Shown: positions 47,581-59,913, counted from the stretch's first letter. The stretch: DNA of 64,000 bases from Vibrio maritimus (GCA_000755425.1 BBMT01000001.1:62001-126000), one strand, 5' to 3'. The notes: generated by a model from the letters alone, not told the origin. Numbers and translations are program-made.

Positions 47581-49815
47581 ATGAAAGCCCCAAGCAACTG
47601 TTTCCCGTTCAACAAAATATTGGCCGCCCTGCTAGTTGCAGGCGTTACCGCTCCCACCTTTGCATCGACAGAAACCAAACCACCAAAAAATCAGAAGTCT
47701 GCTGATGAGAAAATGGTTGTCGTAGCTAGTCGCGCTCCCAAAAGCATCAGTGAAATCCCCGCCACAGTTTGGTATGTCGATAGTGAAGCTATCGAGCGCG
47801 GTAATCGCAGTGGTAAAACACTTGGTGAGATATTGGCACAAGAAGTGCCGTCACTCGATATGTCGAGTGGAGCAAGAACCAACTTCGGGCAAAACCTACG
47901 CGGTCGACCTATGTTGGTAATGATTGACGGCGTATCGATGAACTCGTCACGAGGAATTAGTCGTCAACTTGATTCCATTGACCCCTTTAACATTCAGAGG
48001 GTAGAGGTATTGTCTGGTGCAAGCTCTATTTATGGAGCAGGAGCCACTGGTGGTGTGATCAATATTGTGACTAAGAAAGCAGAAGCGGAAGAGCTGACGT
48101 TTGAGAGTTTTGTTAGTGGTCAGTCTGGCTTTAACTCCAGCGAAGATGGTGACTTCAAGTTGGCTCAATCGGTGAGTGGAGGCAATGAAAAAGTTAAAGG
48201 GCGCGCGGCTGTCGTTTATGGCAAAACTCAAGGCCTTTACGATGCAAATGGCAAAATGGTCGTCCCAGATATGACCCAAGGTTCTTTGCAGTTTAATGAA
48301 ACGGTAGACGCGATGGGAAACATGACCGTGGATGTCTCCGAAACGAAAAAGCTGAACTTTACTGCTCAGTATTATAGTAGCCAGCAAAAAAGCCCTTACG
48401 GCTTATATCGTGGCCCGAACTATTCCCAATCACCGGAAGTGAGAAAAGGCTTTGAATCTGACCGTCAAATGGGAACAAAGCGCGTACTCATTAATGCTGA
48501 ATATGTCGACGAGGCGTTCTTTGGGCAGCAGTTATTGGCTCAAGTGTCATACAGAAATGAAGACTATACCTATAGCCCTGGCTATTTGAGAGTGTCGCAA
48601 GGCTCATTCGACCCAAGTGGTAATAGTGATGTCGCTTACATGAGTGCTTCACAGCAGAAATCGGAGGTCTTTAGCTTTAAGACTGCTCTAGTAAAGAAGT
48701 GGAATGCATTCTCTCTGACCTATGGTGTGGACGGTTACCATGATAGATTCAGTTCTAACCAAACGGTTTATGATCCTGCTAAAAGTGCCGCGTCAGGCGG
48801 CTTAAGCAATAAATCAGTTTTCTCCACGGGAAGATACCCTGGTGTCCAAACCGATTCATTGGCGGCATATGTTCAAGGCGATTACGCGATTACCGACGCA
48901 TGGAGTGTGTCGGGGGGCTACCGTTTCCAAAGCATGAAAAACAAAGTGGACGACTTTGTCGATTATCGTGAGCAAGTCAAAATTGCCTTTGGCCAAGCAA
49001 ACTCTGCGGACGTCATTAAAGGTGGGGATGCAACTTATGATATTGGTTTGTTTAATCTAGGCACTGTCTACAAGCTGAATGATATTAGTAGTGTTTGGGG
49101 TAACGTATCGCAAGGTTTCGATCTACCGGACGCTGCCAAATATTACGGGCAGGGCAAGTATAAAAATGGAGCCAATGGCCACAGAGAGTTGGTGAAGTCT
49201 TACGATATTAACACTGCGACGTTGAAAGGGGTGAAGACCAATAGTTATGAGCTCGGTTATCGAATCGATACCGCGGATATTTCTTTCCAAACTGCGGCAT
49301 ATTACTCTCTGTCAGATCAGACAATCAGCAAAAATAACTATCAAGTCGTTGTTAAGGATCAGGACACGAGAATTTATGGCATAGAGGCTGCCCTTGCATA
49401 TTACATTACTCAGAATTGGGATGTCGGTGTTAATGGTCATTTGGTTGAGACCGAAACTAAATCTCAAACGTCTGGTAAGTGGGAGAAAACCGATATAGGT
49501 AACGCCAGTAACTCCAAGGTAGGTGCGTGGCTGGGTTGGAACGAAAGTATTTATACCGCTCGTTTGCAAAGCCAAACAATGTTGAGTCGTACTGATGAAA
49601 AAGGTAAGACGCTCAATGGTTATACAACCGTTGATTTTGTCACAACGGTGGATCTGCCAGTCGGCAATCTAGCGATCAGTATCAACAACTTGTTTAATGA
49701 AGATTACACCACTGTCTGGGGGCAAAAAGCTCAACACTTATATGGGGATAAAGCTCTTTATAATTACAAAGGACGTGGACGAACTGTGTCAATCAACTAT
49801 CAAGTTCGTTATTAA
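47581..49815 (+). CDS. iutA: TonB-dependent ferric aerobactin receptor, IutA type
   Basis: Outer-membrane receptor of 744 residues. A signal peptide ends near TFAS (residue 29) and a TonB-box-like EKMVVVAS follows. The plug has SLDMSSGARTNFGQNLRGRPMLVMIDG and SRQLDSIDPFNIQRVEVLSGASS, and the barrel ends NNLFNEDYTTVWGQKAQ, then YNYKGRGRTVSINYQV. From memory these match E. coli IutA closely, including SASGGLNNK-like and FDLPDAAKYYG regions. It takes up ferric aerobactin with TonB energy. No iuc biosynthesis genes are next to it, so it probably uses aerobactin made by others. Confidence 0.9.
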   Translation: MKAPSNCFPFNKILAALLVAGVTAPTFASTETKPPKNQKSADEKMVVVASRAPKSISEIPATVWYVDSEAIERGNRSGKTLGEILAQEVPSLDMSSGARTNFGQNLRGRPMLVMIDGVSMNSSRGISRQLDSIDPFNIQRVEVLSGASSIYGAGATGGVINIVTKKAEAEELTFESFVSGQSGFNSSEDGDFKLAQSVSGGNEKVKGRAAVVYGKTQGLYDANGKMVVPDMTQGSLQFNETVDAMGNMTVDVSETKKLNFTAQYYSSQQKSPYGLYRGPNYSQSPEVRKGFESDRQMGTKRVLINAEYVDEAFFGQQLLAQVSYRNEDYTYSPGYLRVSQGSFDPSGNSDVAYMSASQQKSEVFSFKTALVKKWNAFSLTYGVDGYHDRFSSNQTVYDPAKSAASGGLSNKSVFSTGRYPGVQTDSLAAYVQGDYAITDAWSVSGGYRFQSMKNKVDDFVDYREQVKIAFGQANSADVIKGGDATYDIGLFNLGTVYKLNDISSVWGNVSQGFDLPDAAKYYGQGKYKNGANGHRELVKSYDINTATLKGVKTNSYELGYRIDTADISFQTAAYYSLSDQTISKNNYQVVVKDQDTRIYGIEAALAYYITQNWDVGVNGHLVETETKSQTSGKWEKTDIGNASNSKVGAWLGWNESIYTARLQSQTMLSRTDEKGKTLNGYTTVDFVTTVDLPVGNLAISINNLFNEDYTTVWGQKAQHLYGDKALYNYKGRGRTVSINYQVRY

Positions 49816-49824
49816 ACACCAACA

Positions 49825-49854
49825 AAAAAGGTCTAGTTGAAACTAGACCTTTTT
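49825..49854 (+). terminator. Rho-independent terminator of iutA
   Basis: Fourteen-base perfect stem AAAAAGGTCTAGTT/AACTAGACCTTTTT with a GA loop, 10 bases after iutA. It can act on both strands and may also end the convergent small gene. Confidence 0.9.
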
Positions 49855-49871
49855 GGTATGTGGCACTGGCA

Positions 49872-50117
49872 TTAATTGCGACGTGGACCGTTGCGCACCA
49901 TGTCTTTGCCATTTTCATAGACATCTTGAGACACCCAGCGACCGAGTAGCAATTCATGTTTGTCACTCAGTACAGCAACAAATGGACGACCATCAGAGTT
50001 TGAGGTCGCCAGTGCAATACCTGCCACGCCTTGCAAACCCAACGCGCCGCTTTCAACTAAGATCAGGAACTGCTCTAGTTGTTCTAATGTTTCAATTACT
50101 TCGTTGTCAATGTTCAT
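49872..50117 (-). CDS. Small hypothetical protein
   Basis: 81 residues, soluble. The text EVIETLEQLEQFLILVESGALGLQG and RPFVAVLSDKHELLLGRWVSQDVYENGKDM looks like a real, conserved-type protein, but I do not recognise a family. Convergent with iutA, divergent from pcp. Confidence 0.55.
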   Translation of the reverse strand: MNIDNEVIETLEQLEQFLILVESGALGLQGVAGIALATSNSDGRPFVAVLSDKHELLLGRWVSQDVYENGKDMVRNGPRRN

Positions 50118-50200
50118 CGTTTTCTATCGCTTGACTGATATCATTGGTGGCGTACTCTACCTAAGTTAAACAGAGAAACCAACAATAGGCATAAAAACCG

Positions 50201-50838
50201 ATGAAAAAAGTACTGGTTACGGGCTTCGAACCTTTTGGAGGTGATGAGGTTAACCCGTCACTAGAGATCATCAAGAGACTTTCAGGCGTGATGATTGACG
50301 GTGGAGAGATTGTCACTTGCCAAGTACCGGTGACTCGATACGAGTCGATCGATTGCGTGTTAACTGCTATTGCAGAGCATCGGCCAAGTGTGGTGATCAA
50401 CCTTGGGCTAGGGGCAGGACGAACTGCCATCACCCCAGAGCGTGTTGCGATCAATGTTGATGACTTTCGTATTGCCGATAATGCAGGTAACAAGCCCATA
50501 GATGAACCTGTCGTGGCAAACGGTTCTCACGCATTTTTCTCAACTTTGCCCATCAAAGCCATTACTCATACCTTGAATAAAACGGTATTGCTTGTGAAGT
50601 GTCAAATAGCGCTGGCACATTTGTCTGCAATCACTTGTTCTACGGACTGCAACACCATCTGGCGGGGCAGCCGATTGCTCAGGGGTTCATCCATGTTCCT
50701 TTAATGAAACAAGTGAATGACCAAGCTGCTTCTCCTTCGATGCGACTTGAGGACATGGTCAGGGGTATAGTGCTTGCTGCAGAGGTTTGTTTGCAGGTTG
50801 AGCAGGATATTAAGTATGAGTCGGGTCAGATTTGTTAA
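50201..50838 (+). CDS. pcp: Pyroglutamyl-peptidase I (frame broken at 50579)
   Basis: Cytoplasmic cysteine peptidase that removes N-terminal pyroglutamate, 212 residues after repair (family about 215). It begins [19 protein letters not shown]. The catalytic triad is visible: glutamate in TPERVAIN near residue 80, cysteine in [17 protein letters not shown] near residue 143 and histidine in GFIHVPLM near residue 166. The frames join if the A4 run at 50579-50582 is read as A5, giving [15 protein letters not shown]. Confidence 0.88.
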
Positions 50839-50995
50839 ACCCATCAATTTGATTAGGGTAAAGGAGACGGGTTATCCGCTCTGAGCCAATGAGAAGTTTC
50901 TGTCCACAGAGGCTGCAAACATAGTACTCCCTTACTCCTAGCAATTTCATAAATAGGCTTCGTTTTTGACGCTGTAGTGCTCCATGTTTGCACAT
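50810..50995 (-). CDS. Small putative zinc-ribbon protein
   Basis: 61 residues. The start is put at 50995 (MCKHGALQRQKR), with GGAG at good spacing; a longer frame begins at 51046 without a ribosome site. It has a Cys-x-His near the N terminus and CSLCG later, separated by SLFMKLLGVREYYV, a pattern seen in small zinc-ribbon proteins of gammaproteobacteria. Its 3' end overlaps the last 29 bases of pcp on the other strand. Function unknown. Confidence 0.5.
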   Translation of the reverse strand: MCKHGALQRQKRSLFMKLLGVREYYVCSLCGQKLLIGSERITRLLYPNQIDGFNKSDPTHT

Positions 50996-51133
50996 TTCCC
51001 TGCTCCAATGATTGTGTTGGTGTGATATTGCTCCCAACTTTATCATTGCATCAAAGTGCAGACCATGTCGTTTAACATCAACAAGTTGAACTTTGATATC
51101 CGGTTAATAATCATTTACAAATCGAAGTTGTGC

Positions 51134-51631
51134 CTACTGCTGATCTTTGAGCCTTGCCATATAGTAGGTGGAGATATACTCACCATCTCGAAATGCGGAA
51201 CACAGTGCTTCCCCTTCGATATCAAAACCGTATTTTGAATAAAGAGCGATAGCGGCTTTGTTGTCTGTGTTTACTTCAATATGCAACCTGAGTAGGTTGA
51301 GCCAGTTATCTGCGAGATCCAACACAGTTTCAATCAGCTGACTGCCAACTCCCATGCCGTGGTAGTCATCATGAACGGCAAGGCCAAAGGTAGCGCTGTG
51401 CATCAGTCTTGGGCGCTGTGATTGAGTCAATGCGATATTGCCGACAATTTCACCATCCAGTTCTGCTACGTACGAATAGACTCCAACTGGGACATTGTTG
51501 AGTCGCTCTTGCCAGAACGCGAGGGTTGTGTGGGGTAAATGCAGTGTTTCGCGCATGGCTTTTGGTTGTAAAAACAGGTCTCGTAAACCTTCAGCATCTT
51601 TTGGCTCAGTAGGTCGAATAGATACGTTCAT
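51134..51631 (-). CDS. GNAT-family N-acetyltransferase
   Basis: Acetyl-CoA-dependent acetyltransferase of 165 residues. The start is put at 51631 (MNVSIRPTEPKDAEGL), with GGAG nine bases upstream; the frame opens 32 codons earlier without family similarity. The acetyl-CoA loop is HDDYHGMGVGSQLIETVLDLA, then RLHIEVNTDNKAAIALYSKYGFDIEGE. It resembles YhhY-type enzymes. Acceptor unknown. Confidence 0.82.
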   Translation of the reverse strand: MNVSIRPTEPKDAEGLRDLFLQPKAMRETLHLPHTTLAFWQERLNNVPVGVYSYVAELDGEIVGNIALTQSQRPRLMHSATFGLAVHDDYHGMGVGSQLIETVLDLADNWLNLLRLHIEVNTDNKAAIALYSKYGFDIEGEALCSAFRDGEYISTYYMARLKDQQ

Positions 51632-51750
51632 CGATGGCTCCGCTATGGTCTCTATATGTGGGGGGTTGGGTATCGATGTTGTTGGATACTCACGTATATA
51701 ACTAATTGAATTATCAGATTGTAGCAAGCGATTTTTCGACGCTGGTGGGG

Positions 51751-52750
51751 TTAGTGTCGCGATTCGAAAGTAATGGACACTAAGGCATGATCTGAGCCCA
51801 CATCATCGACATCAAACGTCGGGTTAACAATGTGCTTATCGGTAAGCTGATACTCAATGAGTTCGTACATCGAGTATTCGTATTCAGGGACAAATTCACT
51901 AGAAACCAATATGTGGTCAATGCGCTGTCCAGATTCACCATAGTAGTGGCTGCGAGGTGACTTGATAGCATCTTGAGCTCGAACGGGTATGCCGTGGGGT
52001 ATCAGCTTCCAGCTGTCGTGGAAGTGATAGGGAGCGATGGCAGCGCGAGAGTCACGTCTGCGATGGCGCTGCTGCGCGCGAAAGGGAGCAAACTCATCCG
52101 CGGTAAGCACATTATTAAAGTCACCAAGTAGAATAAACGGACGCTTTACTTCGCGTTTATGACCGACGATTTGAGCATGCAGCGATAGAGCTTCTTGCTG
52201 ACGAAGCTGACTTGATAGCGTAGAGCCCGCCAGTTCCTTTAACCACTCCGTGACGTTGTCACTTAAGTCTTCGCCATCTATGATCGCTCGCTTAGACTTT
52301 AAGTGGACGTTGAAAAGATCAAAGTCGCCAAGTCCTTGAATCGATAGCGAGACATGAAGCGGAGGTCGACTGAATTCGCCGCTAAATGGCTCACATAGCG
52401 CGAGGTTGGCCTGCTTACTGATTGGGAAGCGTGAGGCAACCGCCAATGAAGGTTTGGAATAGATGTAATCCGCTTCAATCGCAGGGAGTTGGTTATACTC
52501 AAAGAATTCGTAGCCTAGCTCTGCGGTGAGGGCACGCAGCGCTTCTATGGAAAACACTTCTTGAAAAGCAATGATGTCACTGTTGAGTTCACGTAATGTG
52601 CTCTTCAACCAATTGGTTTTCTGATGCCACTGCTTTTCGGAGTAAATATTCTCCATTTCATAGAAAGCGAAAGGGCGGTTCAACAAAATTACATAAGTTG
52701 CAGGTAGTGACTTTCAATGTATTTATTTGTGTCAAAGTATTAGACTCCAT
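51751..52750 (-). CDS. Endonuclease/exonuclease/phosphatase-fold hydrolase (frame broken at 52670)
   Basis: Metal-dependent phosphohydrolase of the EEP (DNase I-like) superfamily, 332 residues after repair. Catalytic blocks are IIAFQEVF, FILLGDFNNVLTADEF and DVGSDHALVSITF. The true N terminus, MESNTLTQINTLKVTTCNLCNFVEPP from 52750, is in another frame; reading AA for AAA at 52670-52672 joins it as EPPFAFYEMENIY. Unlike most breaks here, this is an extra base. Substrate (nucleic acid, lipid or nucleotide) unknown. Confidence 0.8.
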
Positions 52751-52823
52751 TACAGCTTATGCCTGTCACAGTGTTTCAGGTCGTCAGTGAGCATATAAGA
52801 ATAACGCTTTCAAAGGAATCACC

Positions 52824-54011
52824 ATGTCTCAAGCGAAAACCGAACCTGCTTGGCGAACGCCGCAGAACTTTCTCATCATTATATCCATTATAGTGCCCAT
52901 CGCTTTTTCCAGTTGGATGGCACTGCTTAATAACTTTGTTATTGAGAAAGCGAACTTTGACGGTTCAGATATTGGATTGCTTCAGAGCGTACGTGAAATC
53001 CCTGGGTTTCTAGCATTTACGACGGTCTTTGTCCTACTGTTCATTCGTGAGCAGAAGTTCATGATTATATCGCTGCTGCTACTGACTGCGGGTACAGCTA
53101 TAACAGGTTTGTTCCCATCGGTGGCAGGTTTGCTTATCACGACACTTATCATGTCTACTGGCTTTCACTACTTTGAGACTCTTAAACAATCGCTCTCCTT
53201 ACAATGGCTCAGTAAGGAGGAGGCGCCTGAGGTGTTGGGTAAACTTATCTCCGTGGGCGCATTGGCCTCGCTTTTGACCTACGCAGGTCTTTGGGTGATG
53301 GTTGAGGTTTTCAAGCTCGACTACGTATGGGTTTACGGTATTTCTGGCGGCGTTGGTTTTGTTTTGGTGCTGTTTATTGCTTTTGCATTCCCTCAATTTA
53401 AAACAGATACCCCTCAAACCAAGAAGCTTGTGCTCAAGAAGCGTTATTGGCTTTACTACGCCCTGACCTTTATGAGTGGTGCACGACGTCAGATCTTTAC
53501 GGTGTTCGCGGGCTTTTTGATGGTCGAGAAGTTTGGTTACAGCGTGTCTGATATCACCTTACTGTTCTTGATTAACTACCTGTTTAACTTTTTATTCGCG
53601 AAAAAGATTGGTCGATTTATTGGCATCGTTGGTGAACGTAAGGCGCTGATGGTGGAGTACGTTGGACTGATTTTCGTGTTTGTCGGTTATGGCTTAGTGC
53701 AAACCGCTGAATGGGCGGCGGCGCTGTATGTGATTGATCACCTGTTCTTTGCGTTAGCGCTGGCGATCAAGACTTATTTCCAAAAGATTGCTGATCCGGC
53801 GGATATGGCCTCGACTGCTGGGGTGTCGTTCACGATTAACCACATTGCCGCGGTTGTGATTCCAGTGTCGTTTGGGTTTATTTGGCTGATTTCACCATCG
53901 AGTGTGTTTTACATCGGTGCTGCAATGGCGGCTGTGTCGTTGGTGTTGTCGTTGAATATTCCGAAGAAGCCGGAAGAAGGGAATGAGGTTCGGGTTTTGA
54001 AGTGGGGTTGA
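52824..54011 (+). CDS. Major facilitator superfamily transporter
   Basis: 395 residues, 11-12 helices in two halves. Membrane text such as FSSWMALLNNFVIEKANFDGSDIGLLQSVREIPGF and a cytoplasmic loop TDTPQTKKLVLKKRYW between helices 6 and 7 show the MFS layout. RREIFTVF-like ARRQIFTVFAGFLMVEKFGY opens the second half. The start has AAAGGA at good spacing. Substrate not deducible. The second dispersed palindrome follows it. Confidence 0.8.
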   Translation: MSQAKTEPAWRTPQNFLIIISIIVPIAFSSWMALLNNFVIEKANFDGSDIGLLQSVREIPGFLAFTTVFVLLFIREQKFMIISLLLLTAGTAITGLFPSVAGLLITTLIMSTGFHYFETLKQSLSLQWLSKEEAPEVLGKLISVGALASLLTYAGLWVMVEVFKLDYVWVYGISGGVGFVLVLFIAFAFPQFKTDTPQTKKLVLKKRYWLYYALTFMSGARRQIFTVFAGFLMVEKFGYSVSDITLLFLINYLFNFLFAKKIGRFIGIVGERKALMVEYVGLIFVFVGYGLVQTAEWAAALYVIDHLFFALALAIKTYFQKIADPADMASTAGVSFTINHIAAVVIPVSFGFIWLISPSSVFYIGAAMAAVSLVLSLNIPKKPEEGNEVRVLKWG

Positions 54012-54052
54012 TGGTAACTGGTTTATCATTTGCTGTGAGTTCAACGTTTTAG

Positions 54053-54185
54053 ACCCCCTCTAGCTCCCCCTATATTAGGGGGAGAACAGTAGCTCGTTCC
54101 TATCGTCACATCACCCTTTTATGTAAGGCGATGCGCAGCGAGCCAGTATGCTCCTCCCCTTTATAAGGGGAGGCCGGGAGGGGTA
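54053..54185. repeat. Dispersed palindromic repeat, copy 2 (133 bp)
   Basis: Same organisation as 13935-14071: ACCCCCTCTAGCTCCCCC at the left, CTCCCCTTTATAAGGGGAGGC then GGGAGGGGTA at the right, with internal GCTCGTTCCTATCGTC and GGCGATGCGCAGCGAGCC arms. The outer thirds are almost identical to copy 1; the centre differs. It lies between the convergent MFS and katG 3' ends. Confidence 0.8.
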
Positions 54186-54222
54186 AATTTCGATGAACTT
54201 AACAAAGTAAGCTCACCACAAC

Positions 54223-56671
<2,449 letters not shown>

Positions 56672-56703
56672 AAAAGGGATGCCTGCTGAGTGGCATCCCT
56701 TTT
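56672..56703 (-). terminator. Terminator of the NhaC-type transporter gene
   Basis: Twelve-base perfect stem AAAAGGGATGCC/GGCATCCCTTTT with an eight-base loop; on the minus strand it ends in five T. It starts 29 bases past the transporter stop. Confidence 0.88.
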
Positions 56704-56731
56704 GGATTCTCATTGAACTTGTTAACGAGTG

Positions 56732-58205
56732 TTAAGCAACCACAATGAAGAATAGGGTAGTAGCAACAATACCGATAAGCGCGTATGGGAACTGCGTCGT
56801 TGCGTGCTGCATCGAGGTACAACCGGAGCCTTGAGCGGATAGTACTGTCGAATCACTAAAGAAACATGAGTGGCTACCTGCCGCCGATGCTGAAAGCATT
56901 GCTGCAATCGTTAGGTGTAGCGGCACACCAATTTGCTCTGCAAGTGGCAGAATGATTGGCATGGCAACTGCAAACGTACCCCATGAAGATGCTGACGCGA
57001 ATACTAGACCACCAGTGACCAAGAAGATCAGAGCAGGGAAGTACTGAGCAGATAGATAAGGCTAACAGTCTCGATAACGTATTGTGTTAAACCAAGCGAG
57101 TCGTTAACGCTTTTTAGCATAAAGCCGCCGATAACTGTTGCGAGTGGAAGCAACATGACCTTGATACCGTCGTAAACTGCATCAAACAGCTCATTCATGG
57201 TTACAAGCTTTTGGAAGCCGTAGAAACAGATGGTGAAGATAATAGCAACAAACACACCTGCAAGTAGGTCGATACCAAAGTACCAAGATGCACCCACTAG
57301 CACGACCATAGGCAATAGGAAGTTGATAAGCCCCATTGTTGGATTTGAATGCGCTTTGATGTCTGAACCGAAATCGATGTCTACAGCACCATCTGGCTTC
57401 ACTTGGCCATTGCGTGCACGTTCTTCAGCTTTTTTCATCGCGCCTAGGTCTGGCATTTTGCCAATCGCCACAAGGAATACGATACCAAGCGTTACCCAAC
57501 CATAAGCCATATATGGGATAGCTTGGATGTACGCTGCAATACCTTGCCCCGGTTCTGCCACTTCATTGGCTTCTAGAAGCGAGCTGAAAAAGATAGCCCA
57601 AGTTGAGATAGGAACTAGGATACAGATAGGTGCTGCTGTTGAATCAACAAGATAAGCCAGCTTTTCACGTGAGACTTGGTAGCCATCAGTGATTTTCTTC
57701 ATAGATGACGAGATAGCAATCGCGTTCAAGTAGTCGTCGATGAAGATCAAGATACCCAAGAAGAAGGTCATTAGTAGTGACTGATTGCGACTCTTAACCT
57801 TATTAACCAGCATGTCGCTGAAACTAAGGATACTGCCGCCTTTCTCTAGAATGCAATCAGACCGCCCATCAAGCCACACACGAGAATGATCCATGCAATG
57901 GTCTCATTCATCATCACATCCATAGAAATGCCAACGATTTGCTCAACGGCTTGCGTTGGGTCGAGAAGGAGCACACCGGCAATCGTGCCGCTAAACAGTG
58001 CTTCGACCGTTCTATGAGTGGTGAGTGCGAACACCAATACTAACGAGGTAGGGAGTAAAGCTAACCAGCCGTAGCTTTCGCCTTCCACGTGATTCAATCC
58101 AATTGAGGTAAAAGTAATAAACAAAAAGACAATGGTCAGGCTGACCGCCAAATGTTTACTGCTAATTTTGAGCGGCGCCTCCAGCGCCTTTGTCTGCGTA
58201 GTCAT
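56732..58205 (-). CDS. NhaC-family antiporter/transporter in the puu cluster (frame breaks at 57060 and 57850)
   Basis: Inner-membrane transporter of 491 residues after repair, about twelve helices, NhaC superfamily. Typical blocks are GILIFIDDYLNAIAISSSMKKITDGYQVSREKLAYLVDSTAAPICILVPISTWA, split here only for reading around residues 155-200, and ASASSWGTFAVAMPIILPLA near the end. Two one-base gaps (TTT for TT at 57850; CCC for CC at 57060) divide it into three frames; repair gives GLIAFLEKGGS and ETVSPYLSAQYFPAL. It lies 14 bases after puuA in the same direction, suggesting amine, amino-acid or GABA transport rather than plain sodium/proton exchange. Confidence 0.8.
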
Positions 58206-58219
58206 AAACTTATCCTTTC

Positions 58220-59566
58220 TTATGCAGAGTGAAGCATCCAGTCGATCTCAAGCGGGGTAATGATGCGCTCAAATTCGGCCAGTTCACTTCGTTTACAAGC
58301 GAGATACATATCAATAAAGTCCTGGGAGAAATACGTGCCTAACTCACTGTTATCCAGTTGTGTTAGGGCATCGGACATGCGTGTTGGCAGATCGATGGCA
58401 TTTTCACTTAGGGCTGGTGGACACTGTTCTTGGGTATAGTTATCACTCGCTAATACTGCGGAAAGTACTACTGCAGCGAGAATGTAAGGGTTAACATCCG
58501 CACCAGCGATGCGGTGTTCAATACGACGGTTTTTACCATCGCTAATCGGTACGCGAAGTGCGACTCCTCGGTGGTTCTCACCCCAATCTGCACGTGTTGG
58601 TACATAAGCACCAGGTACAAATCGACGGTAAGAGTTCACGTTCGGGCAAAGTAGCGCCATCGCGTCCGGAATTTGGGATAACATCGCTGCCATTGTTTGG
58701 AAGAACAACGGACTTGCTGAGTCATCCTCATTATTAGTAAATAGGTTATCGCCTTGCTCGTTGATGAGGCTGATGTGCATGTGCTGACCGTTTCCTGCTT
58801 CTTCGAGGAAAGGTTTCGCCATAAAGGTGGCGTCAAAACCATGCTTGTGAGCGATTTGTTTGATTAGACGTTTTGAGAAGACGATTTCATCGCAAACACG
58901 CAGCACGTCTTTAGAGTGATTGAAGTTGATTTCGAACTGACCTGGTGCGGATTCTGCTAGTGCGCCTGCTGTGTTCAAGCCTTGGTCGGCGGCAGCGGCG
59001 TTGAGTTCTGATAAGAAGTCGGCATAGTCATCAAGGCCATCGACGTCATAAACTTCGGTGTCACGTTCTCTTTTATTCTTTGTTGGGTTGATGGCGGTTT
59101 GCAGCTCACCATTCTCGCCGCGCTCTTTATCAATAAGATAGAATTCAAGCTCAAGCGCCACGACAGGGAATTGATTTCTAGCGTGTAGGGTATCCACCAT
59201 ACGTTCAACAATATTGCGGATAAATAGACGATGTGGCGTTTTACCGTCATCTTCCATCATAGAAAGCAATACCTGACCCGTTCCTTCTTTCGCCGTTGGT
59301 AGCAATGTTCCAGAAACAGGGAAACAAAGGTTATCAGGTTCACCAAGGTCTTCACCCAATCCAGCCGATTCAACAACAGCACCTTTAGTATCTAGAGTAA
59401 TAGTAGAGAGGGGGAGGGCGACACCTTTAGCGAGCTTTTCAAGCGCGTCTACCGGAATGCGTTTGCCGCGTGGTGTGGCGTTGAGATCGGTAAATATGAC
59501 GTCTACATACTGAATCTCTGGCCAGTTTTGTCGAAAATTTTTAACTTCCTGTAAATAGGTATCCAT
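58220..59566 (-). CDS. puuA: Gamma-glutamylputrescine synthetase (glutamine synthetase family)
   Basis: Ligates glutamate to putrescine with ATP, the first step of the Puu pathway. 448 residues of the glutamine-synthetase fold: the ATP/metal site ALELEFYLIDKE near residue 140, GQFEINFNHS near residue 215, and NGQHMHISL followed by RRFVPGAYVPTRADWGENHRGVALRVP. It is divergent from puuD, puuR, puuC and puuB, and this context favours PuuA over a true glutamine synthetase. The gene is intact. Confidence 0.9.
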   Translation of the reverse strand: MDTYLQEVKNFRQNWPEIQYVDVIFTDLNATPRGKRIPVDALEKLAKGVALPLSTITLDTKGAVVESAGLGEDLGEPDNLCFPVSGTLLPTAKEGTGQVLLSMMEDDGKTPHRLFIRNIVERMVDTLHARNQFPVVALELEFYLIDKERGENGELQTAINPTKNKRERDTEVYDVDGLDDYADFLSELNAAAADQGLNTAGALAESAPGQFEINFNHSKDVLRVCDEIVFSKRLIKQIAHKHGFDATFMAKPFLEEAGNGQHMHISLINEQGDNLFTNNEDDSASPLFFQTMAAMLSQIPDAMALLCPNVNSYRRFVPGAYVPTRADWGENHRGVALRVPISDGKNRRIEHRIAGADVNPYILAAVVLSAVLASDNYTQEQCPPALSENAIDLPTRMSDALTQLDNSELGTYFSQDFIDMYLACKRSELAEFERIITPLEIDWMLHSA

Positions 59567-59913
59567 CTTTACTACTCCTAGTTACCCTGTCTGACTGACG
59601 CTAATTTCGGCGGTGTTTAACAAATTGAACACAATAACCATTAGCAAATGAGGGTTTTTGGCTGAATTATAAGTTTAAATTATTGTTTTTATTGTATTTA
59701 GTTTAATCTGGTGATTATTTCAACCGTGTTAAACGTTAACTAATTTGTAACAGTTGATCGGCTTTTGCTCAATATATCGAGCGAAATTAGTGCTTTTTAT
59801 GACCAAAATAGAGATCGAAATCACGATTTGGAATCTATTTTGAACACTAATGTTGATAATTATGTACGTGGGTTGTACGGTTTTTGTTAAATAAATCGAA
59901 CGTGAGTGTGACA
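59567..59913. promoter_or_regulatory. puuA-puuD divergent promoter region with PuuR-like sites
   Basis: 347 bases, very AT-rich, no gene. TTGAACAC occurs twice, at 59625-59632 and 59840-59847, near each gene start, and TCGAACG near 59896. E. coli PuuR boxes contain ATGAACA, so these are candidate PuuR operators. The T-rich stretch 59665-59705 could be a promoter. Confidence 0.5.

Noticed and set aside
52434-52686. TTG start at 52686 for the EEP hydrolase
   Set aside because: Conserved N-terminal text continues upstream in another frame to an ATG at 52750; the TTG lies at the frame break.
54053-54185. The palindromic repeat as a simple double terminator
   Set aside because: Two copies with near-identical arms 40 kb apart go beyond a local terminator, although it may act as one.
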